Source: Wenyingzhuangia marina
GTDB lineage: Bacteria > Bacteroidota > Bacteroidia > Flavobacteriales > Flavobacteriaceae
Direction of reading: 5' to 3'
Assembly (NCBI RefSeq): GCF_900130035.1
Contig: NZ_FQXQ01000003.1
Location: 372,001 to 436,000, forward strand
Length of the DNA stretch: 64,000 nt
Shown: positions 9,171 to 19,506 of the stretch, one piece after another
Layout of the letters: each line of letters starts with the position of its first letter
Numbering within the stretch: the stretch's first letter is position 1
Notes under the pieces: generated by a model
Seen by the model: only the letters and a program-made list of their open reading frames with translations
Told to the model about the DNA's origin: nothing
Databases searched by the model: none
Program-made: the position numbers and the translations under genes

Positions 9171-11475
9171 AAATTATACTTTGTTTGTTATTCTTTTAAT
9201 TATAAATATAATAACAACAAATGCTCAAAAATGTAATTATTCTTTATCAGGAGTTGTAATAGATAGTAGTAATGACAAACCTATTGTAGGAGCTAGTATT
9301 TATTTAGAAGGTTTAAACAAAGGAACCATTAGTGATTTTGATGGGAATTTTAAGATAGACTCCATTTGTGAAGGAAATTATCATTTAGATATTACCCATA
9401 TTGGTTGCGAAAACAATCAACAATTTTTAGAGATTCATGACAATACAAAACTTCGTATTGTCATGAATCATTTTGTGCAAATGCTAGATGGAGTTCATTT
9501 ATTAGGACATAAAGCAGAAAACACCACCCAAGCTGCTCAAAACATCAGCTCAACAAACATTCAAAATAACGCCAATGAAAACTTATCTAATTTATTAGGA
9601 AGTTTAACTGGCGTAAGTACTTTAAAAAATGGTAGTGGTATAGCCAAACCTGTGATACATGGAATGTATGGGAATAGGGTTACAATTTTAAACAACGGAA
9701 TTGTACAAAATGGTCAACAATGGGGAAATGATCATAGTCCGGAAATAGATCCTTTAATAGCCAATAACATCAAGGTTATTAAAGGAGTAGGGACTTTAGA
9801 ATATCAAGGTAGTACTTTAGGAGCTGTGGTTTTAGTTACTCCCAAAGACATTAGTAAAGATCCGCATTTACATGGTGCCACTAATTATTTTTTTGAATCT
9901 AATGGTTTAGGGAATGGATTAAATCTTACTTTGGAAAAAGGAGCTAAAAGTATTGCTTGGAAAATAAATGGGACTCTTAAAAAATATGGAGATAGAAAAA
10001 CAGCTAATTATTATTTAAATAATACAGGAAATAATGAAGCAAATTTAGCTGTCCAGTTAAGAAAGCAGTTCTCTGAAAATTGGGAAACTAAAATCTATGC
10101 CAGTACCTTTAATTCAGAATTAGGTGTTTTAAGAGGTTCTCATATTAGTAATTTAACCGATTTAACTGAGGCTTTGCAAAAAGAAGTTCCTTTTTTTACA
10201 GAAGATTCTTTTTCTTATAATATTGAATCCCCTAAACAAGAAGTACATCACCATTTGTTAAAATTGTTAAACACCAATAAAATTAGTGATGACGAGTTTT
10301 ATACTTTTACCTATGCAGGGCAACTAAATATTAGAAAAGAATTTGATATTCGCAGAGGTGGACGTTCTGATATTCCGGCGTTGGGTTTAAATCAACTAAC
10401 TCATTTTCTAGAAGTAAAACATCAAACTAAAATAGGAGATGATATTGAGTTTAAAAAAGGGATTCAATATACATTTACAGACAATACAAATGATTCTGAA
10501 ACAGGAGTTTTACCTTTAATTCCAGATTATTTATCTCATCAAGTTGGAGCTTTTGCTTTGTTAAATAAAAGGATTAATAGATGGATGTATGAAGCAGGAG
10601 CTAGGTATAATTTTACTTATCAAAATGTTGCAGCTATTTCTAAAACCACTCCAAGAACTATTATTAATTTTAACAATAGATTTCATAATGTAAATGTATC
10701 GGCAGGAGTTAGATATAGAACTTTAAAACAATTGCATTGGGCTTTTAATATTGGTTTGGCTTCTAGAAATCCAGCTATTAATGAATTGTATAGTAATGGT
10801 TTGCATCAAGGAGTAAGTGGAATAGAAGAAGGGAATGTAAATTTAAAACAAGAAAATGCTATAAAAACAACTTTAGGATTAGAAGGTAATATAGATCAGA
10901 AGTGGTTTTTTGAAACCTTGGTATATTATCAATATATTAAAGATTATATTTATTTAAATCCACAAGATGAATTGCGTTTAACCATTAGAGGAGCTTTTCC
11001 TGTTTTTACTTACGAGCAAACCAATGCTCAACTTTTTGGACTTGATGTAGGAACTAGTTATGCTTTTTCAGATGCTTTAAAAATGGGAGCAAAGTATAGT
11101 TTTTTACAAGGAGATAATTTATCAGAAAATATTCCTTTAATCAATATGGCAGCAAACAATGCTTTATTAACTTTAGATTATCATTTGCCAATTGAGAATA
11201 CTTTTAAAAACACTTCAGTTGGAATGGAATATCATTATGTTTGGAAACAAAATCATTTATTAACAAATCAAGATTATGCTCCTGCTCCGGATGCTTATCA
11301 ATTATTAGGATTTAAATTTAGTACAGAAAAACACTTTGATAAAACCAAATTGTATTTTTATGCAAAAGGGAATAATTTATTAAATGTAGCTTATAGAGAT
11401 TATTTAAATAGGTTAAGATATTTTGCCAATGATACAGGAAGAAGTATTACGGTTGGATTTAGAGTTTCATTTTAA
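9157..11475 (+). CDS. TonB-dependent receptor, probable metal (zinc) uptake
   Basis: 772 residues. Signal peptide, CarboxypepD_reg-like domain (about 25-110), plug with NLSNLLGSLTGVSTLK and KPVIHGMYGNRVTILNNG, then a barrel ending GRSITVGFRVSF. The plug stretch NGQQWGNDHSPEID and histidine clusters in the barrel (KQEVHHHLLKLLN) recall the ZnuD-like receptor group. The downstream Fur-family gene starts 6 bases after the stop, and the operon has a Fur-type palindrome at its promoter. Zinc is the best guess for the ligand; another metal or metallophore is possible. Confidence 0.85.
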   Translation: MMRIKNYTLFVILLIINIITTNAQKCNYSLSGVVIDSSNDKPIVGASIYLEGLNKGTISDFDGNFKIDSICEGNYHLDITHIGCENNQQFLEIHDNTKLRIVMNHFVQMLDGVHLLGHKAENTTQAAQNISSTNIQNNANENLSNLLGSLTGVSTLKNGSGIAKPVIHGMYGNRVTILNNGIVQNGQQWGNDHSPEIDPLIANNIKVIKGVGTLEYQGSTLGAVVLVTPKDISKDPHLHGATNYFFESNGLGNGLNLTLEKGAKSIAWKINGTLKKYGDRKTANYYLNNTGNNEANLAVQLRKQFSENWETKIYASTFNSELGVLRGSHISNLTDLTEALQKEVPFFTEDSFSYNIESPKQEVHHHLLKLLNTNKISDDEFYTFTYAGQLNIRKEFDIRRGGRSDIPALGLNQLTHFLEVKHQTKIGDDIEFKKGIQYTFTDNTNDSETGVLPLIPDYLSHQVGAFALLNKRINRWMYEAGARYNFTYQNVAAISKTTPRTIINFNNRFHNVNVSAGVRYRTLKQLHWAFNIGLASRNPAINELYSNGLHQGVSGIEEGNVNLKQENAIKTTLGLEGNIDQKWFFETLVYYQYIKDYIYLNPQDELRLTIRGAFPVFTYEQTNAQLFGLDVGTSYAFSDALKMGAKYSFLQGDNLSENIPLINMAANNALLTLDYHLPIENTFKNTSVGMEYHYVWKQNHLLTNQDYAPAPDAYQLLGFKFSTEKHFDKTKLYFYAKGNNLLNVAYRDYLNRLRYFANDTGRSITVGFRVSF

Positions 11476-11481
11476 ATTTTT

Positions 11482-11901
11482 ATGATGGATATGGAAACAA
11501 AATTTGCAGGATTACTAAGAGATAGAAATTTAAAAGCAACCCCAAAAAGATTAGAGTTGCTTTCTGTTGTGGCTAATTATCATACAGCAATTCCATATAG
11601 TGAATTACAAAAAGAATTACATCATTTTGATAGAGTTACTTTGTATAGAACTATTAACGCTTTGTTAGATAGTGGAATAATACATAAGGCCTCTGTAAGT
11701 AGTGATGAGGTATATTATGCGATGTGTAAGGAATATTGTACTTCAGAATGTCATAATCACAAACATGTACATTTTAAATGTTTAGAATGTTTAGAAGTGT
11801 CTTGTGTAGATGTAACAAATCCTATTCAAATCCAAATTCCTAACACTATTGTAAAACAAGTAGAAATTGAGGTGAGTGGTGTTTGTAGTAAGTGTATATA
11901 A
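11482..11901 (+). CDS. Fur-family transcriptional regulator (Zur-like)
   Basis: 139 residues. Winged helix at about 15-75 (LKATPKRLELLSVV, DRVTLYRTINALLDSG). The dimerisation and metal part contains HNHKHVHFKCLECLEVSC and ends GVCSKC, giving two CxxC pairs for the structural zinc site. Starts with ATG ATG GAT ATG, so the exact first codon is uncertain by a few residues. Last gene of the lipoprotein-TonB receptor operon, and divergently placed only with respect to the metal exporter genes downstream. Zur is favoured over Fur by context. Only metal-binding tests would settle the cofactor. Confidence 0.85.
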   Translation: MMDMETKFAGLLRDRNLKATPKRLELLSVVANYHTAIPYSELQKELHHFDRVTLYRTINALLDSGIIHKASVSSDEVYYAMCKEYCTSECHNHKHVHFKCLECLEVSCVDVTNPIQIQIPNTIVKQVEIEVSGVCSKCI

Positions 11902-11904
11902 GTA

Positions 11905-11948
11905 AAATTTCGATTTTATATCTATAACTAGATATAAAATCGAAATTT
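11905..11948. terminator. Bidirectional terminator hairpin
   Basis: 20-base perfect stem (AAATTTCGATTTTATATCTA and complement) with loop TAAC, between the convergent Fur-family gene and the NlpE-META gene. The stem is A+T-rich with T-rich ends both ways. Confidence 0.75.
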
Positions 11949-11980
11949 CTTAAAATATTTTTTTGAATTACTCTTTTGAT

Positions 11981-12751
11981 TTATTTCTGCACTCTAGCAA
12001 ATTTTGCCAAAGGTGCCATCCTAGCTTTGTTTAAAGAAAGTGTATCGTTTATAACAGTGTAGTTATCTGCTGTTTCTAAAACCTTTAGTAAGGTAGCTTC
12101 ATAAGGAGTGTTAAAACATAACTTTTGTGTAGATGCTAATTTTGTGAATGATACTCTGTTTCCATGTTTTATTATAAAGTTTCCATGGAAATTATTACAA
12201 CCGGCATTTCCTGTAATATCATCACTAGAACTGTTTAAAGTAAAATAAGGAATGGTGTTATTTTCTTTTTCAATTACTTCTCCTTCTAATTCTATTAATT
12301 CCCATTGAACATCAGTAAGCATTTTGTCTATAGCCATTTTACCAAGTACATATTGAGTTGCCAAGGCTCCTTTAATGTTTTCGTTTTGTTTGTTTAATTG
12401 AATCAAGGTGTTTTCTCCAACCATGTAAGTTTTGTTATCAAGAATAATATTACTTCCTATCTCATCCCAAGTAAAATTTCCTTTTTTGGTAATAAAGTCT
12501 TCACCTTTTCCTAGGTATTTAATTTGTTTGGTATAAGTTAAATCATCATTAATGCTTATTTTGGTAACAATACCACTACAATCAGCACAAGGAAGTGTAC
12601 CTGTATAGGTTCCTGCCCAGTCTAAAGAATTTTTACTACTGTGTTCATCAAGAAAAGCAGCATCAATATGATGTGAGTTGTGTTTTTCAGAGGTTTTGCA
12701 ACCAGTGATGAAAATGCTTAAAATTGCGAATACTAATAGGTTAGTTTTCAT
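11981..12751 (-). CDS. NlpE-like / META (HslJ) two-domain lipoprotein
   Basis: 256 residues. Signal MKTNLLVFAILSIFITGC with lipobox Cys18. An NlpE N-terminal domain follows (WAGTYTGTLPCADCSGI, with the CxxC typical of copper-resistance lipoproteins), then a META/HslJ domain (WELIELEGE, ITGNAGCNNFHGNF, CFNTPYEATLLKVL). NlpE senses envelope and metal stress in enterobacteria; here no Cpx system is visible. Its ATG shares a base with the stop codon of the CDF exporter (TAATG), so it is translationally coupled to it. This suggests an envelope role in metal stress. Confidence 0.85.
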   Translation of the reverse strand: MKTNLLVFAILSIFITGCKTSEKHNSHHIDAAFLDEHSSKNSLDWAGTYTGTLPCADCSGIVTKISINDDLTYTKQIKYLGKGEDFITKKGNFTWDEIGSNIILDNKTYMVGENTLIQLNKQNENIKGALATQYVLGKMAIDKMLTDVQWELIELEGEVIEKENNTIPYFTLNSSSDDITGNAGCNNFHGNFIIKHGNRVSFTKLASTQKLCFNTPYEATLLKVLETADNYTVINDTLSLNKARMAPLAKFARVQK

Positions 12752-13632
12752 TATAATGTATTTTGATGATATGGTTCTATATGTATTAAAATATGTCCTA
12801 AATTAGGAACTTTTTGTTTTAAAGTGTCTTTTAGTAAATGTGATATTTCATGTCCTTTTGTAACTGATATTTTTCCGTTTACTCTTGCATGTAAATCTAC
12901 ATGATGATGCATTCCTGCTTTTCTTATAAAACATTTTTCAGTCCCCATAATTCCTGGAACTGTTTCAGATACTTTTCTAATTTCATCAATTAAATCATCA
13001 TACCTATGTTCATCCATAATTTCTCCCAAAGCAGGTCTAAAAATATGATAAGCATTGTATATAATAATAACTGATGCAATTAACGCAGCCCAATCGTCGG
13101 CTGTTTCGTATCCGTCACCTAAAGTAACAGCAATTAATATACCAATAAATGCTGCAATTGATGTTAAGGCATCACTTCTATGATGCCAAGCATCTGCTTT
13201 TAAAGATGAACTGTTGGTTTTGTGACTATTATGGATCACTATTCTGTAAGAAATTTCTTTCCAAATAATTATAACACCTAATATATATAAAGTCCATGTG
13301 TGTGGTACTTTATGGGGAGTTTGTATGTTGATGATACTTTTATAAGCAATAATAATAGCAGAGGCTATTAAAAAGACTACCACGATAAATGTCATTAAAG
13401 GTTCAATTTTACCATGTCCATATGGATGGTTTTCATCAGCAGGTTTTTTAGCATATTTCAAACCAAGTAAAACCAATAAAGAAGAAAAAATATCAGAAGT
13501 AGATTCAATAGCATCTGCTACCAAAGCATAGGAATGTCCTACGATTCCTGTTACCCCTTTAATGATGGCTAAAAGAATATTTCCAATTAAACTAAAGTAG
13601 ATAGTTTTAATTGCTTTTTGTTGATTAATCAT
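12751..13632 (-). CDS. Cation diffusion facilitator metal exporter
   Basis: 293 residues. CDF-family antiporter that moves Zn2+ or similar divalent metal out of the cytoplasm in exchange for protons. Six TM segments occupy residues 10-200. Metal-site motifs are ADAIESTSDIFSS in TM2 and KADAWHHRSDALTS in TM5 (HxxxD), with the loop motif DENHPYGHGKIEP. The C-terminal cytoplasmic domain is histidine-rich (GMHHHVDLHARV). HxxxD in TM5 fits a zinc-preferring exporter. Coupled to the downstream NlpE-META lipoprotein; convergent with the probable zinc uptake operon. Confidence 0.92.
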   Translation of the reverse strand: MINQQKAIKTIYFSLIGNILLAIIKGVTGIVGHSYALVADAIESTSDIFSSLLVLLGLKYAKKPADENHPYGHGKIEPLMTFIVVVFLIASAIIIAYKSIINIQTPHKVPHTWTLYILGVIIIWKEISYRIVIHNSHKTNSSSLKADAWHHRSDALTSIAAFIGILIAVTLGDGYETADDWAALIASVIIIYNAYHIFRPALGEIMDEHRYDDLIDEIRKVSETVPGIMGTEKCFIRKAGMHHHVDLHARVNGKISVTKGHEISHLLKDTLKQKVPNLGHILIHIEPYHQNTL

Positions 13633-13729
13633 AATGATAATAAGATATTGACATCGATTTTATGATATGCTAAAGGTACAAAATAGTGATTGATAAGTAA
13701 TTTTACAAGAGTGTGCATAGATAAAAAAA

Positions 13730-13753
13730 CACCTTTTACTTTAGTAAAAGGTG
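13730..13753 (-). terminator. Terminator after the FKBP gene
   Basis: Ten-base stem CACCTTTTAC / GTAAAAGGTG with a 4-base loop. In the minus transcript it is followed by seven U. Sits 28 bases after the FKBP stop. Confidence 0.88.
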
Positions 13754-13781
13754 CTTTTAATATTTTAATAATGTTAAAGAA

Positions 13782-14210
13782 TTAGTTTACAGCAACTAAT
13801 TCAATATCAAAAATTAAGTCTTCACCAGCTAATGGGTGATTTGCATCTAGTACAACTTCTTCTTCTTCAACTCCAACAATTAATAAAGCTTGAGTTTGTC
13901 CGTCTTCACGGCTAGCTTGTAATTGCATTCCTACCTGTGGTTCTAAATCTTCAGGTAATTGAGTTTTAGGTAATTTAAAAACTGCTTCTTCATTTCTAGC
14001 ACCGTAAGCTTCATCTGCAGGAATGGTAACTTGTTTGCTATCACCAATAGTCATCCCATCAACAGCAGTATCAAAACCTGGTATCATTTGTCCGGCTCCA
14101 ACAGTAAACTCTAAAGGTTCTCTTTCTCTAGAACTGTCAAATACTTGCTCGTTTGTTAATTTTCCTGTGTAGTGTACTTTTACAGTACTTCCTTGTTTTG
14201 CTTGAGACAT
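13782..14210 (-). CDS. FKBP-type peptidyl-prolyl isomerase, SlyD-like
   Basis: 142 residues, no signal peptide, so cytoplasmic. The FKBP core VKVHYTGKL, VFDSSREREPLEFTVG, MIPGFDTAVDGM is interrupted by an insert-in-flap domain (about 70-125, AYGARNEEAVFKLPK to VLDANHPLAGE). That is the SlyD arrangement, which combines prolyl isomerase and chaperone activity. The histidine- and cysteine-rich metal-binding tail of E. coli SlyD is absent. Single gene with its own terminator. Confidence 0.92.
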   Translation of the reverse strand: MSQAKQGSTVKVHYTGKLTNEQVFDSSREREPLEFTVGAGQMIPGFDTAVDGMTIGDSKQVTIPADEAYGARNEEAVFKLPKTQLPEDLEPQVGMQLQASREDGQTQALLIVGVEEEEVVLDANHPLAGEDLIFDIELVAVN

Positions 14211-14301
14211 ATCTCTCTGTTTTTTAATTTGAACGAGTAAAGTTATGGTTTTCTATAGAGATGACTAAATGATTTAAGGTTTAATTATAAATGAATGTTA
14301 A

Positions 14302-16818
<2,517 letters not shown>

Positions 16819-16897
16819 AGTTTTTGTCTGGTTTACTTTTAGACTTGAAATAAGCTAAAATGTTTAATACGTACTTAGTAAAAAGGAATATTGTGAT

Positions 16898-19384
16898 TTA
16901 CTCCACATTAAACGTTTTAATGGCGTGTATTGGTTGTCCATTAGCTGAAATTCCTTCCACTTCTATAATATAATCACTTTTTAAATCACTGGTGAAAAAT
17001 GTAATCTCAGAACTTTTATCACTAGTTGTTTTAATTATTGGCTCCCAATGTAAAGTAGTTCTAACATCATTGTTATTCATTTCTTCAAAACCATTTATAT
17101 GGTCTGGAGCATAAAATTTTCTTGCAGTGTAAAAACCTACAGCATTAAAATTGATAACACCTGGCTCTCTTTTTATGGCTTTACTTCTTTCATTTCCAGA
17201 TAGGGAAAAAAGTGCAATAGCACCACCTCCTGAAGTTCCCAGTAAGTTTACATCAGCTCCAACAAGAACATCAACAAAAGAAATTTCAAAAGCGTTGATT
17301 GATTTAATGAAATCAGAATCTACTTCCATTCTATCTAAAAATATTTTAGCTGGTGCTTGAGTTCTCGTTAAGTATAATTTTCCATTGGAAACATAAACTC
17401 CTGATAATCTTGATGCCAATTGATATGCAGTTAAGGAAGATATTCCTTTTAAATCACCTACATCAACACGTTTACTCCCTCCTAAACCAACACCACCGTA
17501 GCCTGACTTCCTGTTCATTTCTGCTCTTCTTCTAGATTCTTCCGTTTTTCTTTTAGCTGTTAGTTCAACAGCTTTTAGTTTTTCAACTTTTTGGTTGTAC
17601 TCAAATTTTATTTGCTCTATGTATTGGGTAACTTTAAGAAAGTTAGCTTCTTTTTTTAGGTCATTACTATTATTAATACTATGTGTGTTGTGGTTTATTT
17701 CTGGACTAGCTTCGGGTTGATCAACAAGAATAACAACATTTCTTTCCTTATAATCATCACTAACAAAATTATGTACTCTAGCTTCAATTAAAACAGGTAT
17801 AGTATCCATAAACCCATAAGGACCAAATGTAAAACGACCTAATGAGTCAGATATTTTTGTAGGCTCTTGAGAGAAAATTTTTCCTAAAAAAGTTAATCTT
17901 ACTGGGCCTTTATTTTCTGTGTATGGCTTTTTTAATTTTTTAACAACTCCAGAAATAGAAATACTGTTTTCAGGTTCAAATTTTTGTTTCTTATCTTTAT
18001 TTGATAATAATTCCTGCCAAGTAAAACGTTTCCATCCATGAGTCATCATTACTAAATCTAAAATGTATCTTCTTTTAGGATCGTTTTCCTTTTCAAAAAA
18101 ATAACCAGGATCTTCTATTTTTCCTCTCAAGTCTGAAGTTAAAAGTAAATAGGTTTTAATATTGGGAGTACGTGTGTTATATGGAAAAGCTTTTAAATCT
18201 CTAACACTCATAGATAAAGTGCTAGGTTCTTTAGTACCACTTGTATTAGTTACATCTAGGTTTAAAGTTACTTTTTTACGTGAATTATAAGTTTGTTGAT
18301 TTGTATTGATTGTTGCTTTAAGATTATTTTTTGAATTATCTACAAATACTGATCTTTCTGCTACAGGATTTCCTTCATTATTAAATAAAGTAAAATTAAC
18401 TACTCCATCAGCTAAAGAAGTTGTAGGTATTTTTAAAGAACTAGATTTTTTATTTGTTTCTTGATAGTTCTTAAACAGAAGAGTTCCTCTTTCATGCGCA
18501 ACTAAATAAGTATTTTGTAAACCGTTATCTAAGGTGCTTTTGGCATTTATAATAATCGAGCTTCCTGCATTGGTTACATTAAGAGTGTATCCTTTGTCTA
18601 ATGCATTAGGTAAAGGATATTTTTCTTCTTTCCCGTTAATAAGCATGCTTAAATAATAAGTGTTATTAGGTTTAGGGTTAATCATAAAATTACCAAGACC
18701 AAATTCTAGAGTTTTAATTTCTGTAATTTCTTCCCCATTTTGATTTTTTAAAAAACCTTTAAGACTGATATTTTTATATTTATCATTTTTTACTTTAAAA
18801 GCAACTCTATTGGGTAAGTTATTTATTAAATATCCACCTTCAGGATAGAATGATACTATAGGTTTTAAGTTTAAAGTAGCGTCTGAGTTAATTTCATTTT
18901 CAATTTCTAAAATACTATCTTTTTGAGTAATACTATCTTTTTGGATAGTGTAAATAGGAATTTCTTTTTTAAAAAAACTTCCATACTTATCATTCTTCAT
19001 ATAATTGGTGTAGCCTCGTAAAATATAATTTCCAGCTTCCCAGTTATTATCTATTTTTATATCTCCAGCGACACTGATATCGTTAACATATAAAGTTCGT
19101 TGGGCTACAATACTATCTTTTGGGTTGATGAGTTCTACATGTAAAACTCTACTTTTATCAGTTCGTTGATGTGTAATTCCATTTACTAGATACCCTGTAA
19201 ACCATATATCTTCATCTAAAGTATAAATAGGTTTGTCTGTCTGAATGTATATTTTTTCGGGATAATGATTGTTACTGTAGTCTTCTAACTTTTCTTGTAG
19301 TATTTTTTGAAAATCAATTTGATTGTAGATTGTAAAGGATAGGATGCATAATGAAGTGCAAATTAGTAATAATGATTTTTTCAT
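16898..19384 (-). CDS. Large MG2-like/plug-like envelope protein, paralogue 2
   Basis: 828 residues, with the same order of parts as paralogue 1: signal peptide MKKSLLLICTSLCILSFTIY, KIYIQTDKPIYTLDEDIWF, SFYPEGGYLINNLPNRVAFK, VAERSVFVDNS, RRYILDLVMMTHGWKRFTW, a plug-like segment (SLTAYQLASRLSGVYVSNG, KIFLDRMEVDSDF), and the shared end GQPIHAIKTFNVE. The two are separated by 79 bases and are obvious tandem duplicates. In Bacteroidota such proteins are annotated as TonB-receptor-plug-domain or MG2-domain proteins, presumed outer-membrane or periplasmic. No ligand can be assigned. Confidence 0.8.
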   Translation of the reverse strand: MKKSLLLICTSLCILSFTIYNQIDFQKILQEKLEDYSNNHYPEKIYIQTDKPIYTLDEDIWFTGYLVNGITHQRTDKSRVLHVELINPKDSIVAQRTLYVNDISVAGDIKIDNNWEAGNYILRGYTNYMKNDKYGSFFKKEIPIYTIQKDSITQKDSILEIENEINSDATLNLKPIVSFYPEGGYLINNLPNRVAFKVKNDKYKNISLKGFLKNQNGEEITEIKTLEFGLGNFMINPKPNNTYYLSMLINGKEEKYPLPNALDKGYTLNVTNAGSSIIINAKSTLDNGLQNTYLVAHERGTLLFKNYQETNKKSSSLKIPTTSLADGVVNFTLFNNEGNPVAERSVFVDNSKNNLKATINTNQQTYNSRKKVTLNLDVTNTSGTKEPSTLSMSVRDLKAFPYNTRTPNIKTYLLLTSDLRGKIEDPGYFFEKENDPKRRYILDLVMMTHGWKRFTWQELLSNKDKKQKFEPENSISISGVVKKLKKPYTENKGPVRLTFLGKIFSQEPTKISDSLGRFTFGPYGFMDTIPVLIEARVHNFVSDDYKERNVVILVDQPEASPEINHNTHSINNSNDLKKEANFLKVTQYIEQIKFEYNQKVEKLKAVELTAKRKTEESRRRAEMNRKSGYGGVGLGGSKRVDVGDLKGISSLTAYQLASRLSGVYVSNGKLYLTRTQAPAKIFLDRMEVDSDFIKSINAFEISFVDVLVGADVNLLGTSGGGAIALFSLSGNERSKAIKREPGVINFNAVGFYTARKFYAPDHINGFEEMNNNDVRTTLHWEPIIKTTSDKSSEITFFTSDLKSDYIIEVEGISANGQPIHAIKTFNVE

Positions 19385-19506
19385 AATTTTTCTGTATAGC
19401 TTTTTTTAGGCCTAAAATAAAAATAAATGTTTTATTTACACTTATGTAAATGACTTTATTTTAGCTTTTTATTAAATGTTTAAAAATATGTATTGGTTAT
19501 CAAAAA